Made by a program: the position numbers and the translations under genes. This document shows, piece after piece, positions 46,588-57,851 of a DNA stretch of 64,000 nt. The notes below the pieces were generated by a model that saw only the letters and a program-made list of their open reading frames with translations, searched no databases and was not told the DNA's origin. This DNA comes from Pseudomonas marincola (GTDB lineage Bacteria > Pseudomonadota > Gammaproteobacteria > Pseudomonadales > Pseudomonadaceae): positions 124,001 through 188,000 of the forward strand of contig NZ_FPBC01000003.1 in the NCBI RefSeq assembly GCF_900116605.1, written 5' to 3'. Within the stretch, counting starts at the first letter, position 1; each line of letters begins with the position of its first letter.

Positions 46588-48042
46588 ATGAAACTGATCG
46601 TAAAAGTTTTCCCAGAAATCACCATCAAGAGCCGGCCAGTTCGCAAGAACTTCATCCGGCAATTGGCGAAGAACATCCGTTCGGTGCTCCGCGATCTCGA
46701 TCCGCAGCTGCTGGTTACGGGTGTGTGGGACAACCTGGAAGTCGAAACCAAGATTACCGATGAAAAGATCCTGCGCGAGATGACTGAGCGTCTCAGTTGC
46801 ACGCCAGGCATCGTTCACTTCCTCGAAGTTAACGAATATCCGCTGGGTGATTTTGATGATGTGCTGGAAAAATGCAAAAAGCATTTCGCCCATCAACTGC
46901 CCGGCAAGATTTTTTCTGTGCGCTGTAAGCGTGCAGGCAAGCATGATTTCAGCTCGATGGACATCGAACGCTATGTTGGCAGCCAGTTGCGCCAGCAGTG
47001 CGGTGCGGCCGGGATCTCGCTGAAAGAGCCTGAAGTTGTGGTACGCATGGAAATTCGCGATCAGCGTCTTTTCGTTATCCACAATCAACACGAAAGCATT
47101 GGCGGCTACCCGCTGGGCTCGGTTGAGCAGACCCTGGTATTGATGTCCGGTGGTTTCGACTCGACCGTTGCGGCGTACCAGATGATGCGCCGCGGCATGG
47201 TCACGCATTTCTGCTTCTTCAATCTGGGCGGTCGTGCCCACGAATTGGGCGTGATGGAAGTTGCGCACTATTTATGGAAGAAGTTCGGCAGCTCCCAGCG
47301 CGTTCTGTTTGTCAGCGTGCCGTTTGAGGAAGTGCTCGGCGAGATTCTGCAAAAGGTTGATAACAGCCAGATGGGCGTTGTGCTCAAGCGCATGATGCTG
47401 CGCGCCTCGGCGCAGGTTGCAGACCGTCTGAATATTGATGCCCTGGTGACCGGCGAAGCCATTTCGCAGGTGTCGAGCCAGACACTGCCGAACCTTTCGG
47501 TGATCGATTCGGTGACCGACAAGCTGGTACTGCGTCCGCTGATTGCCAGCCACAAGCAAGACATTATTGATACCGCGACCAAAATCGGCACCGCCGAATT
47601 TGCCCGCCATATGCCTGAGTACTGTGGCGTAATCTCGGTGAATCCGACCACGCGCGCCAAGCGCGACCGGATCATTTATGAAGAGCAGCAGTTCGACATG
47701 GCGATTCTTGAGCGTGCGCTTGAGCGCGCCACCCAGTTGCCGATCGACAAAGTTATCGACGAGTTGGGCAAGGATATTGCTGTGGAAGAGGTCGGCGAAG
47801 TGCTGGCCGGCCAGGTAGTCATTGATATCCGTCATCCGGATAGCGCCGAGGACGAGCCGCTTGAACTGCCCGGTATCGAAGTGCAGACGCTGCCGTTCTA
47901 TGCCCTGAACAGCCGCTTCAAGGAGCTGGACGCCAATCGCCAATATCTCCTTTATTGCGATAAAGGCGTCATGAGCCGTTTGCATGCTCACCACTTGTTA
48001 AACGAGGGGCATGCCAATGTGCGCGTTTATCGTCCGACATAG
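46588..48042 (+). CDS. thiI: tRNA 4-thiouridine synthase / thiamine biosynthesis protein ThiI
   Basis: 484 residues in the full-length layout: NFLD and THUMP RNA-binding domains (1-165), PP-loop ATPase ([21 protein letters not shown] near residue 187) and a C-terminal rhodanese domain with the persulfide cysteine C457 in [11 protein letters not shown]. It thiolates uridine 8 of tRNA and feeds sulfur to thiazole synthesis. ATG 46588 ([15 protein letters not shown]) is the standard start; the upstream in-frame part overlaps the promoter region. Confidence 0.96.
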   Translation: MKLIVKVFPEITIKSRPVRKNFIRQLAKNIRSVLRDLDPQLLVTGVWDNLEVETKITDEKILREMTERLSCTPGIVHFLEVNEYPLGDFDDVLEKCKKHFAHQLPGKIFSVRCKRAGKHDFSSMDIERYVGSQLRQQCGAAGISLKEPEVVVRMEIRDQRLFVIHNQHESIGGYPLGSVEQTLVLMSGGFDSTVAAYQMMRRGMVTHFCFFNLGGRAHELGVMEVAHYLWKKFGSSQRVLFVSVPFEEVLGEILQKVDNSQMGVVLKRMMLRASAQVADRLNIDALVTGEAISQVSSQTLPNLSVIDSVTDKLVLRPLIASHKQDIIDTATKIGTAEFARHMPEYCGVISVNPTTRAKRDRIIYEEQQFDMAILERALERATQLPIDKVIDELGKDIAVEEVGEVLAGQVVIDIRHPDSAEDEPLELPGIEVQTLPFYALNSRFKELDANRQYLLYCDKGVMSRLHAHHLLNEGHANVRVYRPT

Positions 48043-48055
48043 AACGCCCGGGTTG

Positions 48056-48130
48056 AATGGCGGAAGCATCCGCCATCGCCCTCCCGACATGAAGACGGCG
48101 TAAAACAGCGCCTGTGCACTTACGCCGTCT
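48056..48130 (+). other. Two hairpins in the thiI-typA interval
   Basis: ATGGCGG/CCGCCAT (48056-48075) has a six-base loop, probably after thiI. AGACGGCGTAA/TTACGCCGTCT (48093-48130) is an 11-bp perfect stem whose loop contains a smaller ACAG/CTGT stem. Either may end thiI transcripts or belong to the typA leader. Confidence 0.5.
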
Positions 48131-48204
48131 AGCAGAATTTATATTTAGTTAATACTCGCCGCCTAAACTATGCGGCAACCGAATCCTCTGATTGAGATAC
48201 ACAA

Positions 48205-50016
<1,812 letters not shown>

Positions 50017-50035
50017 GTTCTAGCCAAGCGCTAAA

Positions 50036-50067
50036 AGCCCCGCCAGTTCCGCTGGCGGGGCTTTTTT
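50036..50067 (+). terminator. Rho-independent terminator after typA
   Basis: AGCCCCGCCAG and CTGGCGGGGCT form an 11-bp stem with a five-base loop, followed by six thymines. Confidence 0.93.
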
Positions 50068-50202
50068 ATGGGTGGCAGAAATTACTTGGATCTGTGGACA
50101 TTTTTTTCACAGACCGATTGCTAGCATCCGAGGCCTTGATAACGCATTGCTCTGTGCCACTGCATACGAGCTGTGAGCGATCGACTGGTTTAGGAGTTAT
50201 TA

Positions 50203-51963
50203 ATGCAATCATCTAACGCCAAGGAAAGGCAGGGTTGGGACTGGGCGGGGCTCGCCTGGTTATTCCTGTTCTTCTGGTATTTTTCGGGTGTTACCCAGGT
50301 TCTGATTCAACTGACCGGGACTAACGGTTTCACCAGTTTTCGTCAGGCATTCCTGGTCAGTGGCCTCTGGCTGATCCCGGTTTTACTGTTTCCCTCCAAG
50401 ACCAAAAGCATTGCCGGTGGCATCGGTATCGTCCTCTGGCTGACCTCTTTGATTGGTCTGGGCTACTTTTGCATCTACGGCCAGCAGTTCTCGCAAAGCG
50501 TCATCTTCATCATGTTCGAGTCGAACATGGCCGAGAGCACCGAGTATTTCGGGCAGTACTTCGTCTGGTGGATGGTGCCCGTTTACCTGATTTACACGCT
50601 CGGTGCGTGGTTGATCTGGCGTAAAGTGCGTCCGCTGCATTCGGGTAAGTCGCAGTCGTATGCGCTGGCCGTCATCTTGGCGCTTTCGCTGATCGGCTAT
50701 CCAGCGGTGCGCGAGTACCAGAAAAGCGGCCCGACGCAGGCTGCCATCGACAAATTTGAAGGGCGCTTTGAGCCCGCCGTGCCCTGGCAGTTGGTGGTGG
50801 GCTACAACAAGTACCGCAAGCAACTGGAAAACATGAACACCTTGCTTGAGGGCAATGCCAAGCTTGCACCGCTGACCAACATGGTCGAGGCGCGTGCGGA
50901 TCAGCCGTCAACGCTGGTGCTGGTGATTGGCGAATCGACTAACCGTCAACGCATGAGCCTGTATGGCTACAACCGCGAGACCACGCCGGAACTGGACAAG
51001 TTGCGCGATCAGTTGCAGGTGTTCGATAACGTGGTTACGCCACGGCCCTACACCATCGAAGCCCTGCAACAGGTGCTGACCTTTGCTGACGAGAACAACC
51101 CTGATGGTTATCTGACCACGCCTTCGATCATCAACATGATGGAGCAGGCGGGTTACAAGACTTTCTGGATCACTAACCAGCAGACCATGACCAAGCGCAA
51201 CACCATGCTCACCACGTTCTCCAAGCAGACCGACGAGCAGGTGTACCTGAACAACAACCTCAATCAGAATGCGCGCCAGTACGACGGCGATGTGCTCAAG
51301 CCGTTCAACAAGGCACTGGCCGACAAGGCCCCGCGTAAACTGATTGTGGTGCACTTGCTCGGCACGCATATGCGCTACAAGTACCGCTACCCCGAAGAGT
51401 TTGAGAAATTCACGGATAACAGCGGTGTGCCGAAATGGGTCACTGAGGATCAGCTGCCAACCTACAACAGCTATGACAACGCGGTGCTGTACAACGACTT
51501 CGTGGTCTCCAGTCTGATCAAAGAGTTTTCGGCCAGCCAGCCAGACGGTTTCCTGCTGTATCTGTCTGACCACGGCGAGGCGGTGTTCGACTCGGCCGAT
51601 GGCGGTGTGATTGGGCGTAACGAAGGCAAGCCGACGGCGCCGATGTACACCATTCCGTTCATTGTCTGGGCTTCGGACAAGTGGAAACAGCACAGCTCGT
51701 TCGACTTCAAGTCGATGCTCAGTCGCCCGTACAGCAGCGCTAACCTGATCCATACATGGGCAGATCTGGCGGGCTTGAGCTTCGGTGAGTTGGACAAGAG
51801 CAAGAGCCTGATCAGCGATCAGTTCACCGTGCGGCCGCAGATTATCGGCGACCCGAGTCAGCCTAAGTCGTTAATCGACTTCAGCATGATCAAGACCCGT
51901 AAGAACCATCCGGCGCCGGATGAACAGGTGAGCAACCAGCCGCTGATAAAAAGCGGAACCTGA
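50203..51963 (+). CDS. cptA: Phosphoethanolamine transferase, CptA-like
   Basis: 586 residues. Four to five N-terminal membrane helices (residues ~14-175) anchor a periplasmic alkaline-phosphatase-like domain with the nucleophile T246 in VIGESTNRQRMSLYGYNR, and metal ligands in LYLSDHGEAVFD. The closest match by pattern is CptA, which adds phosphoethanolamine to heptose I of the lipopolysaccharide core, rather than EptA, which modifies lipid A; the choice is by recognition. It forms its own transcription unit between two strong terminators. Such modification alters outer-membrane charge. Confidence 0.8.
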   Translation: MQSSNAKERQGWDWAGLAWLFLFFWYFSGVTQVLIQLTGTNGFTSFRQAFLVSGLWLIPVLLFPSKTKSIAGGIGIVLWLTSLIGLGYFCIYGQQFSQSVIFIMFESNMAESTEYFGQYFVWWMVPVYLIYTLGAWLIWRKVRPLHSGKSQSYALAVILALSLIGYPAVREYQKSGPTQAAIDKFEGRFEPAVPWQLVVGYNKYRKQLENMNTLLEGNAKLAPLTNMVEARADQPSTLVLVIGESTNRQRMSLYGYNRETTPELDKLRDQLQVFDNVVTPRPYTIEALQQVLTFADENNPDGYLTTPSIINMMEQAGYKTFWITNQQTMTKRNTMLTTFSKQTDEQVYLNNNLNQNARQYDGDVLKPFNKALADKAPRKLIVVHLLGTHMRYKYRYPEEFEKFTDNSGVPKWVTEDQLPTYNSYDNAVLYNDFVVSSLIKEFSASQPDGFLLYLSDHGEAVFDSADGGVIGRNEGKPTAPMYTIPFIVWASDKWKQHSSFDFKSMLSRPYSSANLIHTWADLAGLSFGELDKSKSLISDQFTVRPQIIGDPSQPKSLIDFSMIKTRKNHPAPDEQVSNQPLIKSGT

Positions 51964-51992
51964 TCCGCCGCTACAGGTTTGCACCCGCCCAT

Positions 51993-52020
51993 AAAAAATC
52001 CCGCCGATGCGGGATTTTTT
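51993..52020. terminator. Bidirectional terminator after cptA
   Basis: AAAAAATCCCGC and GCGGGATTTTTT form a perfect 12-bp stem with a CGAT loop and serve both the cptA gene and the convergent cysteine-cluster gene. Confidence 0.93.
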
Positions 52021-52030
52021 ATGCCTGCTG

Positions 52031-52432
52031 TCAGCGAACAGCTTTGGGAATGTACGCGCAGTAACCGGGGCGCGGGCCAATCTTCGGGTGATTGCGGCAG
52101 GTTTCCGGGCGCTTGTCGTAAATGGTGCACAGGCGTGTTTTGCGATCGAGATACAGGCAGTCGTTGTTCGACATGCGCGTCAGGGTAAAGATGCCCGACT
52201 TCTGGTTATAACGCTCGACGATGCCTTCTTTCTGCAAACGCTTGGCGACATTCTTCGGCGGGTCGCCACGCTCGAACTCATCGACCACGCCCATGCGAAT
52301 CAAGTCGCTAATGCGCACCTCAACAGGCAGCGTGCAGCAGCTGGAGTTGCAGCTGTGACACATGTCGCTGGTGTATTTGGCCCACGTGTCGAGGCGGTCA
52401 ATTTCTGCGGCGGCGATCAGGTTGTTTTTCAT
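52031..52432 (-). CDS. YkgJ-family cysteine cluster protein
   Basis: 133 residues of the YkgJ/UPF0153 zinc- or iron-chelating family. Eight cysteines: CHSCNSSCC (residues ~25-33), DCLYLD, LCTIYDKRPETCRNHP and YCAYIP. The CxxCxxxCC core followed by CxxxxxRPxxCR is the family signature. Function unknown; metal binding is expected. The gene is convergent with cptA and diverges from estA over a 298-base gap. Confidence 0.9.
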   Translation of the reverse strand: MKNNLIAAAEIDRLDTWAKYTSDMCHSCNSSCCTLPVEVRISDLIRMGVVDEFERGDPPKNVAKRLQKEGIVERYNQKSGIFTLTRMSNNDCLYLDRKTRLCTIYDKRPETCRNHPKIGPRPGYCAYIPKAVR

Positions 52433-52649
52433 CGGTCTGCTAAGCGTAGGAGGGAGTTGCGGCGGGTGATGATAGCGGCGTCTGCTTATTTGTGAAGCGT
52501 CTTCTGCTCGCCGGTGGTTAATCCAGCAGTTAAATCAGGCTGATGGGCTTTGCTGGCAGGGCGAATTGGCGCGCATCACTCGTTGAAGTCAGCGGGCGAC
52601 GTTGAGCTGAGTGGTGAGATCACCGGCTTTTGTGAACAAAAAGTGTGAC

Positions 52650-52695
52650 GCAAATCTAATGCAATATTTGCAAAACTGACTAGATTTGATCAGTT
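52650..52695. promoter_or_regulatory. Two inverted repeats upstream of estA
   Basis: GCAAAT-N10-ATTTGC (52650-52671) and AACTGA-N10-TCAGTT (52674-52695) share the same 6-10-6 geometry and start 24 bases apart, within 85 bases of the estA start. Possible binding sites for an unidentified regulator. Confidence 0.35.
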
Positions 52696-52707
52696 GGTCA
52701 TGCCTAT

Positions 52708-52715
52708 AACAATAA
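52708..52715 (+). promoter_or_regulatory. AACAATAA motif beside the estA ribosome binding site
   Basis: AACAATAA is followed directly by AATAAGGAA, so a Crc/Hfq-type AAnAAnAA site sits against the AAGGA ribosome binding site (52719-52723). This is the usual position for catabolite repression control in Pseudomonas. Confidence 0.55.
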
Positions 52716-52730
52716 AATAAGGAATACCCT

Positions 52731-54632
52731 TTGAAACGCATCCTAACTCCGCTTGCTGTGGCGTGCTTGCTCGCCGGTTATTCAACGTCCAGCCATGCTG
52801 GCCCCTTCTCAAGCTTGGTGGTATTTGGCGACAGCCTCAGTGATGCCGGCCAGTTTGCTGATCCGGGCGGCCCCGCTGGCGCCACCAACCGCTTCACCAA
52901 CCGTGTCGGCCCGACCTATCAAAACGGCAGTGGTGAGATCTTCGGATCAACCTCGCCAATGTTGTTGGGCGAACAGCTCGGTTTAGGTGCGCAAACGCCA
53001 TCGACCTCGCAAGTATTTGCCGATCAAGGTCTGGCTGACGGTAATAACTGGGCTGTGGGCGGTTACCGCACCGATCAGATTTATAACTCAATCACCCAGG
53101 CCGGTGGCTCGGTTGCCGGCACTCGCACCCGTGATGGTTATCTGGTTGATTTAGCGAATCGCGGTCTGAGCCTTGATCCGAATGCGTTGTTCTACGTTAA
53201 CGGTGGCGGTAACGATTTCCTGCAGGGCACGATTTTTGTCACCGGGCCAGCGGCTGCGGCCACCCAGCTGGCAGATAGTGTGCGCGCGCTGCAAGGCGCT
53301 GGCGCTCGATACATCATGGTCTCGTTGTTGCCAAACGTGGGCACAACACCGGCTATTTCGGGTATGCCTTTGGCGCCAACCGTTAGCGCGATTGGCCAAG
53401 GGTTCAATGCCGAGCTGGTCCGTCAGCTCGCGCAGATTGATGCGCAAATCATTCCGTTGAACGTGCCGGCACTGTTTACTGAAGTGCTGCAAAATGCGGG
53501 CTCTTATGGTTTTGATACCACGCAAAATCTAACCGGCAGCTGTTTTGCCGATTGCGCCAACATCAATGCCACGTGGGGCATCAACAGCGCCACGCCAGAC
53601 CCCAGCAAACTGCTCTACAACGACGGTGTTCACCCAACCACGGCGGTTCAGCAGATAGTTGCTGACTACGCCTATTCGCTGCTCGCCGCGCCATGGGAAG
53701 TCAGCCTGTTGCCAGAAATGGCGCACGGCACCTTGCGTGCGCATCAAGATCAGCTGCGTAATCAATATGTCGCTGATTGGGAGGCGTGGCAGCCGGTCGG
53801 TCAGTGGCGCGCCATTGTGGCCGGTGGCGGACAGCGGCTGGATTTTGACAGCCAGGCGGCAGCGCCAAGTGGCGACGGTGATGGCTACAGCTTGAAAGTT
53901 GGCGGCAGCTACCGGCTTGATGACAGCTGGCGGGTTGGCCTGTTGATGGGCCTTTATGAGCAAAATCTGGAAGTGGGCAGCGCCGACTCTGATTACGACA
54001 TGCGCAGTTATTTGGGCAGCGTGTTTGCGCAGTACCAGCGTAACCGCTGGTGGGCTGACGCTTCGCTCAGCGCGGGCTATCTGGATTATCACGATCTCAA
54101 GCGCAAAATCGATTTGGGCCGTGTTGAGCGCGTTGAAAAAGGCGACACCGAAGGCTCCTTGTGGGGGCTCTCTGCGCGTGCCGGTTACGACATTGCCCAG
54201 CCGGGTAGCAATTGGCACCTGAGCCCATTTATCAGCGCCGACTATGCCAAGGTTGAGGTCGACGGCTACGCTGAGTCCGGTAACCGTTCTACAGCGTTGA
54301 CCTTTGGCGATCAGGACCGTACCTCCAAGCGCTTGGGCATTGGTCTGCAAGGGCGTTGGGCGGTGACGCAAGCCACCCAGCTATTCGCTGAGATTGCCCA
54401 CGAAACTGAGTACGATGACGACAGCACGGACGTGCGTACCTCGCTCAACAGCTTGCCGGGCATCGACTACGAACTGGCGGGCTACATCCCCGACGATAAC
54501 CTCGATCGCGCCAGTCTCGGTTTCAGCCAGCAACTGACGAGCGACCTGGCATTGCGTGGCGTTTATAGCCTGAGCAAGAGCGACGACAACAAGCAGCAAG
54601 GTGTTGCGCTGTCACTCGCCTGGGACTGGTAA
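52731..54632 (+). CDS. estA: Autotransporter esterase EstA (GDSL lipase family)
   Basis: 633 residues. Signal peptide ending SSHA-GP, then a surface GDSL esterase domain (24-~330) with catalytic S35 in FGDSLSDAG, D298 and H301 in DGVHPT, and the block III NGGGNDF asparagine; the last ~270 residues form the autotransporter beta-barrel, ending in an aromatic residue (LAWDW). EstA hydrolyses glycerol esters at the cell surface and affects rhamnolipid, motility and biofilm in P. aeruginosa. The start codon is TTG (52731), six bases after AAGGAA; no in-frame ATG is near. Confidence 0.95.
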   Translation: MKRILTPLAVACLLAGYSTSSHAGPFSSLVVFGDSLSDAGQFADPGGPAGATNRFTNRVGPTYQNGSGEIFGSTSPMLLGEQLGLGAQTPSTSQVFADQGLADGNNWAVGGYRTDQIYNSITQAGGSVAGTRTRDGYLVDLANRGLSLDPNALFYVNGGGNDFLQGTIFVTGPAAAATQLADSVRALQGAGARYIMVSLLPNVGTTPAISGMPLAPTVSAIGQGFNAELVRQLAQIDAQIIPLNVPALFTEVLQNAGSYGFDTTQNLTGSCFADCANINATWGINSATPDPSKLLYNDGVHPTTAVQQIVADYAYSLLAAPWEVSLLPEMAHGTLRAHQDQLRNQYVADWEAWQPVGQWRAIVAGGGQRLDFDSQAAAPSGDGDGYSLKVGGSYRLDDSWRVGLLMGLYEQNLEVGSADSDYDMRSYLGSVFAQYQRNRWWADASLSAGYLDYHDLKRKIDLGRVERVEKGDTEGSLWGLSARAGYDIAQPGSNWHLSPFISADYAKVEVDGYAESGNRSTALTFGDQDRTSKRLGIGLQGRWAVTQATQLFAEIAHETEYDDDSTDVRTSLNSLPGIDYELAGYIPDDNLDRASLGFSQQLTSDLALRGVYSLSKSDDNKQQGVALSLAWDW

Positions 54633-54712
54633 GTACCGATGGGCGGCAGCAGGAGACGCTGGCGCCCATAAACGGTTAAACTGCATGCGATTTCCTATCC
54701 TTGGAGCCTCAC

Positions 54713-55717
54713 ATGTCACGCGTTACCCTGAGCCGCTATCTGATCGAGCAAACCCGCAGCCACAATACTCCGGCTGATCTTCGCTTCTTGATTGAAGTTG
54801 TTGCACGGGCCTGCAAGGCGATCAGCCATCAAGTGTCGAAAGGTGCACTGGGCGGCGTGCTCGGCAGCATGGGTACTGAGAACGTGCAGGGTGAGGTGCA
54901 GAAAAAGCTCGACGTGATCTCCAACGAAATCCTTCTCGAAGCCAACGAGTGGGGCGGTCACCTGGCCGGCATGGCTTCCGAGGAGATGGACAACGCTTAT
55001 CAAATCCCAGGCCGTTACCCGAAGGGTGCTTACCTGCTGGTATTCGATCCGCTGGACGGCTCGTCGAACATCGACGTCAACGTCTCGGTCGGTACCATTT
55101 TCTCGGTACTGCGTTGCCCTGATCGCAAAGGCGACAAGGGTGATCTGGGTGAAGAAGCGTTCCTCCAGCCTGGCTCTCAACAAGTATGCGCTGGCTATGC
55201 CATTTATGGCCCGCAAACCATGTTGCTGCTGACCATGGGCAATGGCGTTAAAGGCTTCACCCTGGACCGTGAACTGGGCAGCTTCGTGCTCACCCACGAC
55301 GACATCAAGGTGCCTGAGGCCACTCAGGAGTTCGCCATCAACATGTCCAACCAGCGTCATTGGGAAGAGCCGGTCAAGCGTTACGTCGGCGAGTTGCTGG
55401 CTGGCGCCGAAGGCCCGCTGAAGAAGAACTTCAACATGCGTTGGATTGCCGCCATGGTTGCCGACGTTCACCGTATTCTTACCCGCGGCGGCCTGTTCAT
55501 GTACCCGCGCGATAACCGCGACGACAAGCCGGGCAAGCTGCGCCTGATGTACGAGGCCAACCCGATGGCCTTCATCATCGAGCAGGCGGGCGGTGTAGCC
55601 ACCGACGGCAACCAGCGGATTCTCGATATCCAGCCGACCTCGTTGCACCAGCGTGTGCCGGTGTTCCTCGGCTCTAAAGAAGAAGTCGAGCGCGTCACCG
55701 CTTACCACCAGGAGTAA
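54713..55717 (+). CDS. fbp: Fructose-1,6-bisphosphatase class I
   Basis: 334 residues; removes the C1 phosphate of fructose-1,6-bisphosphate, the committed step of gluconeogenesis. Metal and substrate motifs: ASEEMD, the signature [22 protein letters not shown] (~112-133), [35 protein letters not shown] (~262-296). ATG 54713 has GGAG upstream. The next gene starts four bases after its stop codon, so both are likely cotranscribed. Confidence 0.96.
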   Translation: MSRVTLSRYLIEQTRSHNTPADLRFLIEVVARACKAISHQVSKGALGGVLGSMGTENVQGEVQKKLDVISNEILLEANEWGGHLAGMASEEMDNAYQIPGRYPKGAYLLVFDPLDGSSNIDVNVSVGTIFSVLRCPDRKGDKGDLGEEAFLQPGSQQVCAGYAIYGPQTMLLLTMGNGVKGFTLDRELGSFVLTHDDIKVPEATQEFAINMSNQRHWEEPVKRYVGELLAGAEGPLKKNFNMRWIAAMVADVHRILTRGGLFMYPRDNRDDKPGKLRLMYEANPMAFIIEQAGGVATDGNQRILDIQPTSLHQRVPVFLGSKEEVERVTAYHQE

Positions 55718-55720
55718 TGC

Positions 55721-56329
55721 ATGACAGCGCCTTGGCAACCCTTGCACGAGTGGTGGTTCGGCGCTGATGTGCAGGCAGCCGCACATGAAATTGCGGCTGC
55801 GCGCGGCAAACTCTGGTTTGGCAAAAACGTCATGCAGGACAACGAGGCGCGTGAGCTGTTTGCGCCTCTGGTGCGTGATGCCCTGGCCGGGCAGTTGAAT
55901 GACTGGCTGACTGATCCGCGAGGCTTGTTGGCAGTTGTGCTGTTGCTCGACCAGCTGCCTCGCATGATCTACCGCAATAACCCCAAATCGTTTGCAGGTG
56001 ACTCGCAAGCTCAGGCAATGGTGCGCGATGGCATCGAGGCCGGGCTGGACCAGCAGTTGCAGCCGATTGAGCGGGTATTCATCTATCTGGTTCTCGAACA
56101 TGCCGAAGACCCCGGCCAGCAGCGTCGTGCGGTCGCCCAGTTTCGGCGCTTGCTTGATGAGGCCGGCCCGGCAGACCAGCTGGTCTTTGCTGATTATCTT
56201 GATTACGCCGAGCGCCATCAGCGCGTGATTGAGCGTTTTAACCGCTTCCCCCACCGCAACACTGTGTTGGGTCGTCGCTCCAGTGGCGAAGAAGTGGCTT
56301 TCCTCAAGGAACCCGGCTCGCGGTTCTGA
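55721..56329 (+). CDS. DUF924 family protein
   Basis: 202 residues of the DUF924 family (helical, TPR-like): LHEWWFGADVQAAAHEIAAARGKLWFGK at the N terminus, the central VLLLDQLPRMIYRNNPKSFAGD, YLVLEHAEDPGQQRRAV, and NRFPHRNTVLGRRSSGEEVAFL at the end. Its function is unknown. It follows fbp by three bases and is translationally close, but no functional link to gluconeogenesis is established. Confidence 0.9.
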   Translation: MTAPWQPLHEWWFGADVQAAAHEIAAARGKLWFGKNVMQDNEARELFAPLVRDALAGQLNDWLTDPRGLLAVVLLLDQLPRMIYRNNPKSFAGDSQAQAMVRDGIEAGLDQQLQPIERVFIYLVLEHAEDPGQQRRAVAQFRRLLDEAGPADQLVFADYLDYAERHQRVIERFNRFPHRNTVLGRRSSGEEVAFLKEPGSRF

Positions 56330-56443
56330 CGTCCAATTGAGCAGATTGCCAAGTGCTGTGCCAGACTTGTGCATCAATCCAACCGCAGCGCGCTTGAACC
56401 AGCGCATGCGGTATTTGTATGTCATATAACAAGGGAGTTGATC

Positions 56444-56698
56444 ATGCCGCTGCGTAACTTAGCGCTGTTGGGCAGTTGTCTGTTGATTGTCGCGTGCAGC
56501 AAGGTCAATCAAGAAAACTACGCCAAGCTTGAATCCGGAATGACCAAGCCTGAGGTCGAAAAGCTGTTAGGCGCACCGGATGACTGTGCCGGTGCAATGG
56601 GCATGTCGAGCTGCACCTGGGGCGATAGCAAGCATTTCATCAGCGTGCAGTATGCAGGTGACAAGGTGATTATGTTTTCCGGTGAAGGCCTGAAGTGA
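56444..56698 (+). CDS. Small lipoprotein, BamE/SmpA-like fold
   Basis: 84 residues with a lipoprotein signal peptide and lipobox (LLIVAC, acylated C18). The mature part, NYAKLESGMTKPEVEKLLGAPDDC, followed by SCTWGDSKHFISVQYAGDKVIM, resembles the BamE/SmpA/OmlA fold. The true BamE is normally beside fur, so this is a paralogue of unknown role. ATG 56444 follows AAGGGAG. Starts 14 bases upstream of the lipocalin gene's first codon and probably shares its transcript. Confidence 0.78.
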   Translation: MPLRNLALLGSCLLIVACSKVNQENYAKLESGMTKPEVEKLLGAPDDCAGAMGMSSCTWGDSKHFISVQYAGDKVIMFSGEGLK

Positions 56699-56711
56699 GG
56701 AGCTTAAATTG

Positions 56712-57272
56712 ATGCGTTTTCTATTGGTATTGCTGGCCCCGCTGGTGCTGGCCGCGTGTGCGAATTCGGGTACTGGTTCGGTGCCGCCGAAAACAGTCGA
56801 CAAGGTTAATCTGGAGCGTTATCAGGGCACTTGGTACGAACTGGCGCGCTTGCCGATGTTCTTCCAGCGCAACTGCGCGCAGTCCGAAGCGCATTACGAT
56901 CTGCGTGATGACGGCACGGTGGGCGTGCTCAATCGTTGCCGCAGCGCTGAGGGCGGCTGGCAAGAAGCCCAAGGCACCGCTGTTCCCCAGGTTCAGGGCA
57001 AGACCGACAAACTGTGGGTGAGCTTCGATAACTGGTTCAGCACGCTGCTGCCGGGCGTTAGCAAGGGCGAGTACTGGGTGTTGTATCTCGACGATGACTA
57101 CACCACCGCAGTCGTCGGCAGCCCGGATTACGAATACCTCTGGATTCTGTCACGCACCCCCGAGGTTACTGAGTCGGTGCGCGACAATCTGGTCGACGTT
57201 GCCCACGGCCGTGGCTATGACACCAGCAAGCTGATCTGGCGCACGCCGGACTCGAAAATGCCGGCCGAGTAA
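56712..57272 (+). CDS. blc: Outer-membrane lipocalin Blc
   Basis: 186 residues: lipoprotein signal peptide with lipobox (LVLAAC, C16), then the lipocalin signature YQGTWYELARLPMFFQRNC (~37-55), and the later motifs DYTTAVVGSPDYEYLWILSRTP. Bacterial lipocalins bind lysophospholipids or fatty acids at the outer membrane. The ATG at 56712 is preferred over the TTG just before it. It overlaps no gene; 28 bases separate it from the convergent lipoprotein gene. Confidence 0.92.
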   Translation: MRFLLVLLAPLVLAACANSGTGSVPPKTVDKVNLERYQGTWYELARLPMFFQRNCAQSEAHYDLRDDGTVGVLNRCRSAEGGWQEAQGTAVPQVQGKTDKLWVSFDNWFSTLLPGVSKGEYWVLYLDDDYTTAVVGSPDYEYLWILSRTPEVTESVRDNLVDVAHGRGYDTSKLIWRTPDSKMPAE

Positions 57273-57300
57273 GCTGTTGCAGGGCGCGCGTGAGTCAGGC

Positions 57301-57735
57301 TTATTGCCAGTTCAGGCGTGCCAGCAACCATTGATCATCGACGCGCCACCACTCAAGTTCTACGCTGTAGTGGCGGGCGCTGTCGGGGATCAGCCCTTTG
57401 GCACCGGTTAGCGCGATTTGTGCCTGAGTGCGACCAATATTCTGATACACCGGATCGATCTGGCTCTGCTTGCTCAGCGCGAGCACCCGGACGTTCTTGT
57501 GGCGCAGAAACAGCAAGGTCATGGTGCGTTTGGCCCAGTCGCGGTCATACATCTGTTGCGCACTGAAGTCGTCGTGCAGTTGCTCCATCACAGCGCTGTT
57601 GCGCTTGTTCTCAAGGCTCTCCTGCAGGCGCTCAACCGCCGCTTCCAGTTCACTTTGCGGTGTTGTGTCTGCCGAGCAACCGAGCAGTTGGGTCAGCAAC
57701 AGAATAAATGCCAGACCAAACGTTTTAACTGCCAT
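57301..57735 (-). CDS. Hypothetical lipoprotein
   Basis: 144 residues; signal peptide with a lipobox-like LTQLLGC (C20) and a mature domain with an N-terminal helix (SELEAAVERLQESLENKRNSAVMEQLHDDF) followed by strands, consistent with an NTF2-like fold (ALTGAKGLIPDSARHYSVELEWWRVDDQWLLARLNW), which I infer from the pattern. Function unknown. ATG 57735 is chosen because AAAAGG lies nine bases upstream; the earlier ATG at 57753 lacks one. Confidence 0.7.
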   Translation of the reverse strand: MAVKTFGLAFILLLTQLLGCSADTTPQSELEAAVERLQESLENKRNSAVMEQLHDDFSAQQMYDRDWAKRTMTLLFLRHKNVRVLALSKQSQIDPVYQNIGRTQAQIALTGAKGLIPDSARHYSVELEWWRVDDQWLLARLNWQ

Positions 57736-57851
57736 ACATAGATGCCTTTTCATGGTTATGATGCCCGACGGAGTGTCGCACGCAATCAGTCAGCACTGGC
57801 GTCATGAAGGTGAGGACTTTGCGTCACGCAAGCGAAAGTCAGGAGTATGTC

